From Clostridia bacterium (GTDB lineage: Bacteria > Bacillota_A > Clostridia > Oscillospirales > CAG-272): a DNA stretch of 64,000 nt. The position numbers were made by a program, and so were the translations under genes. Below the pieces are notes generated by a model that was given only the letters and a program-made list of their open reading frames with translations, made no database searches and was not told where the DNA came from. Shown piece after piece: positions 50,044 through 58,986 of this stretch. The stretch lies in NCBI GenBank assembly GCA_017501345.1, contig JAFVXC010000030.1, positions 1 to 64,000 of the forward strand. Reading direction: 5' to 3'. Position 1 is the stretch's first letter; every line of letters starts with the position of its first letter.

Positions 50044-50793
50044 GTGAAACAAAGTCTTTTTGAAATCATTGAAAATACCCCTCTGACCGACAGTGTAATG
50101 CGGATGCGCCTGAAGGGCGACACCTCTGAAATTACGCGCTCCGGACAGTTTGTTAACATTCTGCTCGACGGCTTTTATTTGCGTCGTCCGATCTCGGTCA
50201 ACGACGTTGAGGGAGACGTTCTGACGATCATCTACAAGGTCGTCGGTAAGGGAACCGAGAAAATGCGCACGATGGAAGGCGGCACGCTCGATATCCTCAC
50301 GGGTCTCGGCAACGGCTACGATCTTTCGCCTGCAGGCGACTGCCCGCTTCTCGTTGGAGGCGGCGTTGGCGTTCCTCCTCTCTATATGCTTGCGAGAAAG
50401 CTGATCGCACAAGGGAAGTCGGTTTCGGTCATCCTCGGCTTTAACACGAAGAGTGAGATCTTTTACGAGGAGGAATTCAAAGCCCTCGGCTGTGACGTGA
50501 CCGTTGCAACTGCGGACGGCTCGTACGGCGTGAAGGGATTTGTGACCGATGCTTTGAAGGCCCTTGAGGAAGAGGGAAGGACCTACACGTACTTCTACAC
50601 CTGTGGTCCCGAGCCGATGCTGAAGGCACTGTATCACGCTACTGCGACGAGCGGACAGTTCAGCTTTGAAGAGCGTATGGGCTGTGGCTTCGGTGCTTGT
50701 ATGGGCTGCTCCTGCAAGACGCTGTACGGCAATAAGCGCATCTGTAAGGACGGTCCCGTCCTCGTGAAGGAGGAGATCATATGGGAAAAATGA
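50044..50793 (+). CDS. pyrK: Dihydroorotate dehydrogenase B electron-transfer subunit
   Basis: A 249-residue FAD and 2Fe-2S protein that links PyrD to NAD. LRRPISVNDVEGD and IYKVVGKGTEKM form the FAD site, LLVGGGVGVPPLYMLARKL the NAD site, and GCGFGACMGCSCKT with KRICKDGPV supply the four iron-sulfur cysteines. The last 13 bases overlap pyrD, so the two subunits are made together. Confidence 0.93.
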   Translation: MKQSLFEIIENTPLTDSVMRMRLKGDTSEITRSGQFVNILLDGFYLRRPISVNDVEGDVLTIIYKVVGKGTEKMRTMEGGTLDILTGLGNGYDLSPAGDCPLLVGGGVGVPPLYMLARKLIAQGKSVSVILGFNTKSEIFYEEEFKALGCDVTVATADGSYGVKGFVTDALKALEEEGRTYTYFYTCGPEPMLKALYHATATSGQFSFEERMGCGFGACMGCSCKTLYGNKRICKDGPVLVKEEIIWEK

Positions 50794-51692
50794 ACGTAAA
50801 TCTTTGTGGCATCGAGCTCGATAATCCGATCATTCCCGCAAGCGGAACCTTCGGGTACGGATATGAGTTCGCGGAGCTGTACGATATCAATCTCCTCGGC
50901 ACGTTCTCCTTTAAGGGAACGACGAGGGATCCTCGCTTCGGCAACCCTACCCCTCGTATTGCAGAGTGCTATGCGGGGATGATCAACGCGGTCGGATTGC
51001 AGAATCCGGGTGTGGAGAAGGTCATTTCCGAAGAGCTTCCGAAGCTCCGCAAATGCTTCTCGAAGCCCGTAATGGCGAATGTCAGCGGCTTCTCGATCGA
51101 GGACTATGCATATACCGCGCAGAGACTCGACGCCTGCCCTGAGGTCGGTTGGATCGAGGTCAACGTCAGCTGTCCGAACGTACACGGCGGCGGTATGAGC
51201 TTCGGCACGTCGCCCGAGGCGGCTGCCGAGGTCACGAGGGCAGTCAAGGCGGTTACAACGAAGCCGATCCTTGTGAAGCTTTCTCCGAACGTCACCGATA
51301 TCGTCTCGATCGCGAAGGCGTGCGAGGATGCGGGTGCGGACGGCATCAGCCTCATTAACACCCTGCTCGGAATGCGTATCGATCTTGCGAGACGGAGACC
51401 CGTGATCGCAAATAAGATGGGTGGCTTCTCGGGAGCGGCGATCTTTCCCGTCGCGGTGCGGATGGTCTATCAGGTGTCACACGCTGTAAAGATCCCCGTC
51501 GTCGGTATGGGCGGCGTATCGAGCGCCGAGGATGTCATCGAAATGATGATGGCGGGTGCGACCGCAGTTGAGGTCGGCGCCGCGAATCTCGTAAACCCGT
51601 ATGCGTGCAGAGATATTATAAACGATCTGCCTGCCGTTATGGAAAAATATCGAATCGAATCGCTCGAAAGCATCATCGGAGCGGTCAACTAA
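50781..51692 (+). CDS. pyrD: Dihydroorotate dehydrogenase B catalytic subunit
   Basis: A 303-residue FMN enzyme of class 1B. PASGTFGYGYEFAELYD, KGTTRDPRFGNPTPRI and the active-site Cys in VNVSCPNVHGGGMSFG mark the class. LLGMRIDLARRRPVIANKMG and the MGGVSSAEDVIEMM phosphate-binding strand follow. Works with PyrK. It uses NAD as electron acceptor through its partner. Confidence 0.95.
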   Translation: MGKMNVNLCGIELDNPIIPASGTFGYGYEFAELYDINLLGTFSFKGTTRDPRFGNPTPRIAECYAGMINAVGLQNPGVEKVISEELPKLRKCFSKPVMANVSGFSIEDYAYTAQRLDACPEVGWIEVNVSCPNVHGGGMSFGTSPEAAAEVTRAVKAVTTKPILVKLSPNVTDIVSIAKACEDAGADGISLINTLLGMRIDLARRRPVIANKMGGFSGAAIFPVAVRMVYQVSHAVKIPVVGMGGVSSAEDVIEMMMAGATAVEVGAANLVNPYACRDIINDLPAVMEKYRIESLESIIGAVN

Positions 51693-51710
51693 AAAAGGAC
51701 GGATAGAAAA

Positions 51711-52409
51711 ATGGGAAAAGACGTAATTATTGCCTGCGATTTTGACAGTGCGGAAAAAACATTTGCATTTCTTGACAAATTTACCGGAAGAAAGCCCTTC
51801 GTGAAGATCGGTATGGAGCTTTTCTATGCGGAAGGCCCCGCGATCGTGCGTGAGATCAAGAAGAGAGGACATAAGATCTTCCTCGACCTCAAGCTCCACG
51901 ATATCCCCAATACCGTAAAGAAGAGTATGGCGGTTCTTTCGGGACTTGACGTTGATATGACCAATCTCCACGCATCGGGCACGAAGCGTATGATGGAGGC
52001 GGCGCTCGAGGGACTTACTCGCCCCGACGGAACGAGACCGATCCTCATCGCCGTCACCCAGCTTACCTCGACCGACGAGGAGAGTATGAGAGCGGATCTG
52101 CTCATAAACGAGCCGATCGATAAGGTCGTTATGCACTACGCGAGGAACGCGAAGGACTCGGGCCTCGACGGTGTCGTTTGCTCGCCCCTTGAAGCCGGCA
52201 AGGTTCACGATACCTGCGGCAAGGGCTTCGTTACCGTTACCCCCGGTGTTCGCTTTGCGGACGGCGATAAGGGCGACCAGAAGCGCGTGATGACGCCCGA
52301 GGAGGCGAAGAAGATCGGATCCGACTATATCGTTGTCGGCAGGCCGATCACTGCGGCGGAGGATCCCGTTGCGGCGTATGAAAGATGCGTCCGCGAATTC
52401 GTTGATTAA
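51711..52409 (+). CDS. pyrF: Orotidine 5'-phosphate decarboxylase
   Basis: A 232-residue enzyme converting OMP to UMP. The Lys/Asp catalytic motif is FLDLKLHDIPNTVKK. VVCSPLEAGKV, TPGVRFADGDKGDQKRV and GSDYIVVGRPITAA are further family marks. The length fits the bacterial short form. Next to pyrD with a 18-base gap. Confidence 0.95.
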   Translation: MGKDVIIACDFDSAEKTFAFLDKFTGRKPFVKIGMELFYAEGPAIVREIKKRGHKIFLDLKLHDIPNTVKKSMAVLSGLDVDMTNLHASGTKRMMEAALEGLTRPDGTRPILIAVTQLTSTDEESMRADLLINEPIDKVVMHYARNAKDSGLDGVVCSPLEAGKVHDTCGKGFVTVTPGVRFADGDKGDQKRVMTPEEAKKIGSDYIVVGRPITAAEDPVAAYERCVREFVD

Positions 52410-52432
52410 AAAGCAAATACGGAGGATAACAA

Positions 52433-52639
52433 ATGCCGGAATACGTTGTATTACAGGTAACGCTCAAGGAAAAGATCGTCGGGACAGGCTCGAGGAATCT
52501 CTCTGAGCTGGAAGAGGTCATCAATCAGCAGGCGGCGAAGGGATATCGTCTGCATACCATTTCTACGGCGTCGGCTCACAGCACGGGCCTCGGAGGTGGG
52601 GACAGGATCCAGGCAACGATGGTATTTGAAAAACTATAA
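52433..52639 (+). CDS. DUF4177-like small protein in the pyr operon
   Basis: A 68-residue protein opening MPEYVVLQVTLKEKIVG, with EEVINQQAAKGYRLHT and the closing ATMVFEKL. This matches the DUF4177 pattern of two strands around a helix. Function unknown. It lies between pyrF and pyrE with short spacers, on the operon strand. It is not a known pyrimidine gene; a regulatory or unrelated role is possible. Confidence 0.7.
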   Translation: MPEYVVLQVTLKEKIVGTGSRNLSELEEVINQQAAKGYRLHTISTASAHSTGLGGGDRIQATMVFEKL

Positions 52640-52662
52640 CTTCGAGACAAAGGAGATAAAAA

Positions 52663-53319
52663 ATGGAAAGCTATAAGAGAGAATTTATTCAGTTTTTGCA
52701 GAGTGCAGGCGTGCTCAAGTTCGGTGACTTCACCGCAAAGAGTGGCAGAAAAATCCCTTATTTCATCAATGCAGGTATGATCAAGACGGGTAACGACATT
52801 GCAACGCTCGGTGAGTTTTACGCAAGGGCTTACTTCGAAAAGCTCGGTAAAAAGCAGGCCGTTCTTTACGGTCCCGCATACAAGGGCATTTCGCTCTCCG
52901 TTTCCGCGGCAGTTGCACTGTCGAAAAACGGTCTGAACGTGCCGTTCTTCTTTAACCGCAAGGAGGTCAAGGACCACGGCGAGGGCGGCGTTTTTGTCGG
53001 CTACGTTCCGAATGCGGGCGAGGAGATCGTCATTATCGAGGACGTGATCACCGCAGGTACGGCGATCCGCGAGAGCATGGAGATCCTTTCGCATCTGGAA
53101 GGCACTAAGGTCGCCGCCACCTTTATTATGGTTGACCGCAAGGAAAAGGGCCAGGGCGAAAAGGGCGCAATGCAGGAGATCGAGGAGCAGTTCGGCTTCC
53201 CCGTATACTCCATTGTTGACGTTTACGATATCATCGAGTACCTCGAGGAGGATCCCGCAAACGAGGAGAACGTTACCCGTATCAAGAATTATCTTGCAGT
53301 GAACGGAGCGAAGGTATGA
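52663..53319 (+). CDS. pyrE: Orotate phosphoribosyltransferase
   Basis: A 218-residue enzyme transferring PRPP to orotate. [17 protein letters not shown] opens the fold, [20 protein letters not shown] follows, and the PRPP loop is [18 protein letters not shown]. Overlaps pyrB by ATGA (53316-53319), so the two are coupled. Confidence 0.94.
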   Translation: MESYKREFIQFLQSAGVLKFGDFTAKSGRKIPYFINAGMIKTGNDIATLGEFYARAYFEKLGKKQAVLYGPAYKGISLSVSAAVALSKNGLNVPFFFNRKEVKDHGEGGVFVGYVPNAGEEIVIIEDVITAGTAIRESMEILSHLEGTKVAATFIMVDRKEKGQGEKGAMQEIEEQFGFPVYSIVDVYDIIEYLEEDPANEENVTRIKNYLAVNGAKV

Positions 53320-54416
53320 GAAGCCTCATTGATATTCCCGAGCTTTCGATCGAAGAGATCGATGAGCTGATCCGGACGGCAAACGACATCATTGAGCATC
53401 CCGATCGGTATGCTGACAAGTGTAAAGGAAAGAAGCTCGCGACGCTGTTCTTCGAGCCCTCGACGCGTACCCGCCTCAGCTTTGAGGCGGCAATGCTCGA
53501 GCTCGGAGGCAGTGTGATCGGCTTCTCGGAGGCAAGCAGCTCCTCTGCGGCAAAGGGCGAAAGCATCGCTGATACCGTGAAGGTCATCAGCTGCTACGCC
53601 GATATCGTTGCGATGCGCCATCCGAAGGAGGGCGCACCCTACGTGGCATCGCGCAACGCTTCGATCCCCGTGATCAATGCGGGTGACGGTAGCCATTGCC
53701 ATCCGACGCAGACGCTCGCAGATCTATGCACGATCTCGCGTGAGAAGGGTCGCCTCGACCATCTGACCGTTGGATTCTGCGGTGATCTCAAATACGGAAG
53801 AACGGTGCATTCGCTCATCGCGGCGCTCTCGCGATATGAGGGGATCAAGATCGTTCTGATCTCCCCCGAGGAGCTTCGCCTGCCAAGTCATATTATGACC
53901 GACGTGATCTATAAGAATCATATGGAATATGTCGTGACGGGTAGCCTTGAGGAGTCGATCCCAGAGCTTGACATTCTCTATATGACACGTGTCCAGGGTG
54001 AGCGCTTTGCCGATCAGGCAGAGTATCTGCGCCTTCGCGACCGATACATCCTGACACCCGACAAGCTGTCTATGGCAAAGCCCAATATGGCGATCCTGCA
54101 TCCGCTGCCGCGTGTCAACGAGATCAGTGTCAAGATCGACGATGATCCTCGTGCTTGCTACTTTAAGCAGGTCAACAACGGCAAATATATGCGTATGGCG
54201 CTGATCTTGAAGCTTCTTGAGGAGGCAAAGGAAAATCCTGCTCGTGAGAGCATCTCCTATACTGAGGAGGACGGATATCTCGTTGATCGCGTACGCTGCC
54301 ATAACAATCGGTGCATCAGCACGATCGAGCAGGAGCTTCCGCAGGTGTTCCGCATTACGAACGCCGAAAAGCGCGAATGCCGCTGTATTTATTGCGAAAA
54401 AAAGGAGGCATACTGA
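53316..54416 (+). CDS. pyrB: Aspartate carbamoyltransferase with fused PyrI zinc domain
   Basis: A 366-residue protein. Residues 1 to about 305 are a catalytic chain: [17 protein letters not shown] holds the STRT phosphate loop, [16 protein letters not shown] the mobile lysine loop, and HPTQTLADL and [10 protein letters not shown] the aspartate site. The last 41 residues match the zinc domain of the regulatory chain Pyr[16 protein letters not shown] with Cys328 and Cys333, then [12 protein letters not shown] with Cys357 and Cys360. The spacing Cx4C-x23-CxxC equals that of E. coli PyrI. The nucleotide-binding domain of PyrI is missing. Such fusions are known in a few other lineages. Confidence 0.9.
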   Translation: MRSLIDIPELSIEEIDELIRTANDIIEHPDRYADKCKGKKLATLFFEPSTRTRLSFEAAMLELGGSVIGFSEASSSSAAKGESIADTVKVISCYADIVAMRHPKEGAPYVASRNASIPVINAGDGSHCHPTQTLADLCTISREKGRLDHLTVGFCGDLKYGRTVHSLIAALSRYEGIKIVLISPEELRLPSHIMTDVIYKNHMEYVVTGSLEESIPELDILYMTRVQGERFADQAEYLRLRDRYILTPDKLSMAKPNMAILHPLPRVNEISVKIDDDPRACYFKQVNNGKYMRMALILKLLEEAKENPARESISYTEEDGYLVDRVRCHNNRCISTIEQELPQVFRITNAEKRECRCIYCEKKEAY

Positions 54417-54457
54417 TCTCCTTTGACGTACGAAAATATTAGGAAGAGGAAATCAAT

Positions 54458-55078
54458 ATGCGTATTTTGAAAATTATACTGACCGTTATGCTGGCAGGAC
54501 TGTTGCTTGCACTTTCGCTGTCCTCCTGCAATTCGTCATCATCCGCAGGAGGGGGAGAGGGCTCCTCCGAGGAATCGACGGGGAGACCTGTCGTGCTTCT
54601 TCCCGAGGATACCGCCCCGACGATCGTCCCCTCCGCTTCGCTTGACAGCGTGGAAGACATCGAGACGGTCGGTATTATGGGGAACGGTATCATCCTCGAA
54701 GCAGAATGCTCTCGAGGGAAGGGGGTGTTCTACGACGGACTCAATGCAAACGGAAAGCGGCTTTGGAAGCCGTCGCCTGCAGAGGATTGGGCGGTAAATC
54801 CGAACGTCGCGATCCCCGACGGCTTTCCGACGCTCTCGGCCCCCGTCGGAACCGAGATTACGGTGTATAATCATACCGACTATGACGTATCGGACGATTA
54901 TTATATGAATTTCTCGAGCGGAGAGACCTGTGCTCCCGATGAGCTTCCCGAAGAGGCGGGCGTGTACATCCGTGTCGTTACCTTCGATATTCCGAGACCG
55001 TCAGCGACCGACCAAGAGCCCGAAATCGGGGATTTCTTCGGTGAATATCTCTACTTCGTCGTAATATCGTTTGAATAA
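54458..55078 (+). CDS. Predicted lipoprotein of unknown function
   Basis: A 206-residue protein with a lipoprotein signal: MRILKIILTVMLAGLLLALS, then a lipobox around LSSCNSSSS (Cys24). A Gly/Ser-rich linker follows. The rest is an unrecognised soluble domain (KGVFYDGLNANGKRLWKPSP, ETCAPDELPEEAGVYIRVVT). It follows pyrB after 41 bases on the same strand, with its own SD (GAAGAGG). It may share the operon transcript. Confidence 0.75.
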   Translation: MRILKIILTVMLAGLLLALSLSSCNSSSSAGGGEGSSEESTGRPVVLLPEDTAPTIVPSASLDSVEDIETVGIMGNGIILEAECSRGKGVFYDGLNANGKRLWKPSPAEDWAVNPNVAIPDGFPTLSAPVGTEITVYNHTDYDVSDDYYMNFSSGETCAPDELPEEAGVYIRVVTFDIPRPSATDQEPEIGDFFGEYLYFVVISFE

Positions 55079-55085
55079 GAAAAAA

Positions 55086-55116
55086 GGGGCTGAGTCGTTG
55101 ACTCAGCCCCCTTTTC
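55086..55116. terminator. Terminator (CTGAGTC family)
   Basis: GGGGCTGAGTC pairs with GACTCAGCCCC around GTT, followed by CCTTTTCC. The same 25-base palindrome recurs at 56434. It is bidirectional, between the lipoprotein gene and the convergent GH43 gene. Confidence 0.85.
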
Positions 55117-55119
55117 CGT

Positions 55120-56373
55120 TTATTTGGAGAACCGGAATTCTGAAAGCTCAAAATCTTCTCCCGAAAAATCAAATCGGATCGATTTGATATCGGACAACCC
55201 GCTGATGTCAAACGTATAGGTCTGAAACGTATCGCTTGACAGGATGCAAGAGCCGCAGATGAGGTTCTGATCGGTGCGAAGCCTGACCCTGCAGTTGCCC
55301 TTTGCGGTGATCGTGCATTTGTCAGCTCCATCTCGAAAATTCAGATATTGATATTCGATCCAGGTCAGAAAGGTTCCGGTGTCCCCCTTTCCGACGATCC
55401 ACTCCTTCATTTTTCCGCCATCAAGCTCCATATGGATCCGCACGTTTCTGTGGAGTCGGCAGGCACACGATGCAGGAATACGCGAAAAAGCGTCGAGGGG
55501 AGCGGAGGCTCCGTTGCTTGTCATCGGCACCTCCTTGATGTGTCCATCGGAATCAAAGAAGATCGGCTCAACGCAGACGCGACGCCAATATTTTGTTCCG
55601 TTGCAGGCTCTGTGATAAAAAACGTACCACTGACCGTTATAGCATTCGATAGAGCCGTGATTGTTCCACGTTTCGGCGTCGCAGAGGATATTGTCTATGA
55701 TGACTCCGCCCTTTTCGTATGGGCCGAGGGGGTGGTCTGCTACCGCATAGCTAAGGCAGGATGCCTTTCCGCGTGAAATGTCGCAATAGACCAGATAGTA
55801 CCGTCCATTTCTTTTACGAAGTGATGCCCCCTCGTGAAATCCGTGCTCGGGTTCGGTCAAGATACAAGGATTGAGGGTGGTTTCGTCGATGGTACACATA
55901 TCCTCCATCAACGCGGCGCCACGGAGCTCGTATTGCCCCCAAAAATAATATGCCCGTCCGTCGTCGTCCACGAAAATAGCGGGATCAATGGCATCTCCAT
56001 CGGCAACAGAGATTGGCCGGGGGGCTGTGAACGGCCCTTCGGGATGCTCGGAAACGGCAACCCCTTCATAACGGCCTTCTCCGCAAAAGTAGAGATAATA
56101 CTTCCCGTTCTTATAAATTGCATCCGGCGCATAAAGTCGCTTTCCGACCTGCCAATAGACCTGCCCATCTTCGGCGCGGTTCTGAAAGATCTCACCGTGA
56201 TCTGTCCAATTTTCCAGCCTGTCGTCGCCGCAGGAGAACAGTCGGTAATCATGACTGCACCAACGATCCTTTTCGTATAGATCGTGAGAGCCGTAAATAT
56301 ACAGGCGACCGTCGGGCATAACGTGCGCCTCGACGTCGGGAATCAGAAATTCGGAGCTCAAAATAGGATTCAT
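55120..56373 (-). CDS. GH43-family glycosidase
   Basis: A 417-residue cytoplasmic five-bladed beta-propeller hydrolase (no signal peptide). The catalytic base lies in LIPDVEAHV, the pKa-modulating Asp in GDAIDPAIFVDDDG, and the acid Glu in GFHEGASLRKRNG. Such enzymes act on arabinose or xylose-containing glycans. Residues 300-417 form a beta-sandwich (FRDGADKCTITAKGN, SDIKSIRFDFSGEDFELSEF) like a carbohydrate-binding module. A single minus-strand gene between two copies of one terminator palindrome. Confidence 0.8.
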   Translation of the reverse strand: MNPILSSEFLIPDVEAHVMPDGRLYIYGSHDLYEKDRWCSHDYRLFSCGDDRLENWTDHGEIFQNRAEDGQVYWQVGKRLYAPDAIYKNGKYYLYFCGEGRYEGVAVSEHPEGPFTAPRPISVADGDAIDPAIFVDDDGRAYYFWGQYELRGAALMEDMCTIDETTLNPCILTEPEHGFHEGASLRKRNGRYYLVYCDISRGKASCLSYAVADHPLGPYEKGGVIIDNILCDAETWNNHGSIECYNGQWYVFYHRACNGTKYWRRVCVEPIFFDSDGHIKEVPMTSNGASAPLDAFSRIPASCACRLHRNVRIHMELDGGKMKEWIVGKGDTGTFLTWIEYQYLNFRDGADKCTITAKGNCRVRLRTDQNLICGSCILSSDTFQTYTFDISGLSDIKSIRFDFSGEDFELSEFRFSK

Positions 56374-56433
56374 AAACTCGTTTGCACCTCTTACTTGATA
56401 AAGGCTTGTGTCATTGCCGGAATTTTAGACAAA

Positions 56434-56460
56434 GGGGCTGAGTCGTTGACTCAGCCCCTC
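56434..56460. terminator. Second copy of the CTGAGTC palindrome
   Basis: GGGGCTGAGTC-GTT-GACTCAGCCCC is identical to the palindrome at 55086. Here it lies upstream of the GH43 gene and has no T-run. Confidence 0.75.
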
Positions 56461-56556
56461 CGCAAAAAGACGATGGTAGGCTTTTTTGACGGGCGAGATT
56501 TGTGGCTTTCGTCTGTTTTACAGATGAAAAGTGTGGCGTTCAGCCACAAAGCCGTC

Positions 56557-56606
56557 GGGGGGGGGGGAGTACCAAATGCTTTTTAGCATTTGACTTACCC
56601 CCCCAT
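56557..56606. repeat. G-run and palindrome downstream of tyrS
   Basis: Eleven consecutive G (56557-56567) followed by AGTACCAAATGC-TTTTTA-GCATTTGACT and CCCCCCC. The arms can pair as a long stem. It lies past the tyrS stop on the minus strand. Confidence 0.6.
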
Positions 56607-56617
56607 TTTGCAGTGTT

Positions 56618-57841
56618 TTATTTTACAACGACCTTCTTGTAGGTCTTCTTGCCGCGGCGGATGATCACGCCGTCGCCGAAATCCTCTGCCGTGAAGGTAG
56701 CCTTGACGTCGCTTATCTTGGCGTTACCGAAGGTCACGCCGCCCTGCTCGATCGCACGTCTGCCCTCACTTCTCGTCGGAACGAGACCTGCCTTGACGAG
56801 TACCGTGATCAGATCGATTGCGCCGTCCGTGAAATCAGATGTGGAAAGCTCTGCCGTGGGAACGTCTGCGCTTGCAGTTGCCGCACCGAAAAGTGCGCGA
56901 GCCGATGCCTGCGCCTTTTCTGCCTCCTCTTCACCGTGGACGAGCTTGGTCAATTCATATGCGAGGATCTCCTTCGCGGTGTTGAGCTGTGCGTCCTTCC
57001 AGTCTGCCATAGCATCAATCTCTTCAAGCGGCAGGAAGGTCAGCATACGGATGCACTTCAGGACGTCCGCATCTCCGACGTTTCTCCAGTACTGATAGAA
57101 ATCGTAGGGAGAGGTCTTCTTGGGATCGAGCCATACTGCGCCCGACTGCGTCTTGCCCATCTTCTTGCCCTCGGAATTGAGGAGCAGGGTAATGGTCATA
57201 GCGTACGCATCCTTGCCGAGCTTCTTACGGATAAGCTCGGTGCCGCCGAGCATATTCGACCATTGATCGTCGCCACCAAACTGCATATTACAGCCGTAGT
57301 GCTGATACAGGTGATAGAAGTCGTAGCTCTGCATAATCATATAGTTGAACTCAAGGAAGGAGAGGCCGCGCTCCATACGCTGCTTATAGCATTCTGCAGA
57401 CAGCATCTTGTTGACCGAGAAGCAGGCACCGACGTCGCGGAGCATATCGACGTAATTGAGGCCGAGGAGCCAATCGGCGTTGTTGACCATAATCGCCTTG
57501 TCCTCGCCGAATTCAATGAAGCGCTCCATCTGCTTCTTGAAGCAATCGCAGTTGTGCTGAATGGTCTCAGCCGTCATCATCGAGCGCATATCGGTGCGTC
57601 CCGAGGGGTCGCCGATGTAGCCCGTGCCGCCGCCGATCAGGACGACGGGGCGGTTGCCTGCCATCTGCAGACGCTTCATCAGGCAGAGTGCCATAAAATG
57701 TCCGACGTGGAGGCTGTCTGCGGTCGGGTCAAAGCCGATATAGAAGGTCGCCTTGCCCGCATTGACAAGCTCGCGGATCTCCGCTTCGTCGGTGACTTGA
57801 GCGATTAGCCCGCGCGCTTCGAGTTCTTCGTAAATTTCCAT
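56618..57841 (-). CDS. tyrS: Tyrosyl-tRNA synthetase
   Basis: A 407-residue class I synthetase. The HIGH motif appears as DSLHVGHFMAL, and GGTGYIGDPSGR follows. KMSKS appears as EGKKMGKTQSGAVW. The C-terminal S4-like domain (GLVPTRSEGRRAIEQGGVTF) binds tRNA. The ATG at 57841 begins the canonical sequence after GGAGAT. No T-box leader is present. Confidence 0.95.
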   Translation of the reverse strand: MEIYEELEARGLIAQVTDEAEIRELVNAGKATFYIGFDPTADSLHVGHFMALCLMKRLQMAGNRPVVLIGGGTGYIGDPSGRTDMRSMMTAETIQHNCDCFKKQMERFIEFGEDKAIMVNNADWLLGLNYVDMLRDVGACFSVNKMLSAECYKQRMERGLSFLEFNYMIMQSYDFYHLYQHYGCNMQFGGDDQWSNMLGGTELIRKKLGKDAYAMTITLLLNSEGKKMGKTQSGAVWLDPKKTSPYDFYQYWRNVGDADVLKCIRMLTFLPLEEIDAMADWKDAQLNTAKEILAYELTKLVHGEEEAEKAQASARALFGAATASADVPTAELSTSDFTDGAIDLITVLVKAGLVPTRSEGRRAIEQGGVTFGNAKISDVKATFTAEDFGDGVIIRRGKKTYKKVVVK

Positions 57842-57883
57842 AGGTATATATCTCCTTGTGTAAGGCTTTCTTTTCAATATAAT

Positions 57884-57912
57884 ATTATAACACACGAAAT
57901 CCCGTCTGTCAA
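57884..57912 (-). promoter_or_regulatory. Promoter of tyrS
   Basis: On the minus strand, TTGACA (57912-57907) and TATAAT (57889-57884), 17-base spacer, TGTG before the -10. Confidence 0.85.
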
Positions 57913-57972
57913 GGATAACCGCGAAAAATGAAGGGAAGAAGAGCGGCTATCGGAGAAATCCGAGAAAAATCC

Positions 57973-58001
57973 TTGACAAAAGACGTGATCGGCGGTAAAA
58001 T
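57973..58001 (+). promoter_or_regulatory. Promoter of fruK-rlmL-rsmA
   Basis: TTGACA and TAAAAT with a 17-base spacer, 35 bases before fruK. Confidence 0.75.
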
Positions 58002-58036
58002 AATAGAAACACCGAAAGGAAGAGAGGGAGCGGCGA

Positions 58037-58963
58037 ATGGTTTACACCCTGACAATGAACCCAGCGATTGACTATACGGTCTACCTCGACGAGCTGCGAG
58101 TCGGGGAGATCCAACGCGCGTGTCGCGAGGGGATCTGCTTCGGCGGCAAGGGGATCAACGTGTCGCGCGTGCTGACGGTGCTCGGTGTGGAGAACGTCGC
58201 ACTTGGCTTTCTCGCGGGCTTTACGGGGCGGGCGATCGCGGACGGACTGTCTGCCGAGGGGCTTCGGACCGATTTTTGCTTTCTTCCGTCGGGAATGACG
58301 CGCATCAACGTCAAGCTCCGTCACGGGACAGAGACCGATGTGAACTGTACGGGAGCGGATGTATCCGCAGAAGCACTGGCAGGGCTTTGCGATAAGCTGG
58401 AGGTGCTTCGGGAGGGGGACGTTCTCGTGCTCGCGGGATCGACGCCTCGGGAAATTCCCAAGACCGTGTACGCAGATATCCTCGCGCTTGTTTCAGGTCG
58501 CGGCATCCTTCCGGTTGTGGATGCCGACGGGGAATTACTGCTTCGGTCACTGCCGTGCGCTCCCTTCCTGATAAAGCCAAACCGCGAGGAGCTTGAATCG
58601 GTTCTCGGACGGTCTCTCAAGGACGACCGCAGTGTGGTCGACGGTGCGAGAGATCTTCAGAGGTGCGGTGCGCGGAACGTCCTCGTGTCTCTTGGCGGTG
58701 ATGGCGCGCTTCTTCTTACTGAGTCAGGCGAGGTTTACAGAATGGACGCCGCAGCGGGCGAATGCGTTAACAGCGTTGGTGCGGGCGATTCGATGCTTGC
58801 GGGCTTTATTGCAGGGTATCTTGCGTCAAGCGGGAATGTTGAATACGCGCTCCGTCTCGGAACGGCGGCGGGTGCTGCCTCCGCGTTTTCGGAGGGGCTC
58901 GCAACAAGAGAGGGAATCGACGCAATTCTCCGCACCCTGCCCGACGCACGGCGCGGCGTGTAG
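58037..58963 (+). CDS. fruK: 1-Phosphofructokinase (PfkB family)
   Basis: A 308-residue sugar kinase. TLTMNPAIDYTVYLDEL and CFGGKGINVSRVLTVL are the PfkB N-terminal signature, with FCFLPSGMTRINVKLRHG next. The C-terminal NSVGAGDSMLAGFIAGYLA carries the catalytic Asp. In the FruK/LacC branch the substrate is fructose 1-phosphate or tagatose 6-phosphate; no PTS gene is nearby to decide. It ends with a TAG stop, so TAG is a normal stop codon here. Confidence 0.88.
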   Translation: MVYTLTMNPAIDYTVYLDELRVGEIQRACREGICFGGKGINVSRVLTVLGVENVALGFLAGFTGRAIADGLSAEGLRTDFCFLPSGMTRINVKLRHGTETDVNCTGADVSAEALAGLCDKLEVLREGDVLVLAGSTPREIPKTVYADILALVSGRGILPVVDADGELLLRSLPCAPFLIKPNREELESVLGRSLKDDRSVVDGARDLQRCGARNVLVSLGGDGALLLTESGEVYRMDAAAGECVNSVGAGDSMLAGFIAGYLASSGNVEYALRLGTAAGAASAFSEGLATREGIDAILRTLPDARRGV

Positions 58964-58986
58964 AATTTACGAAAAGGAAAAACGAT

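Noticed and set aside
57842..57946. T-box leader for tyrS
   Set aside because: The leader from the promoter to the start is only about 40 bases, too short for a T-box, and no TGGN bulge sequence is present. The proS leader likewise shows none.
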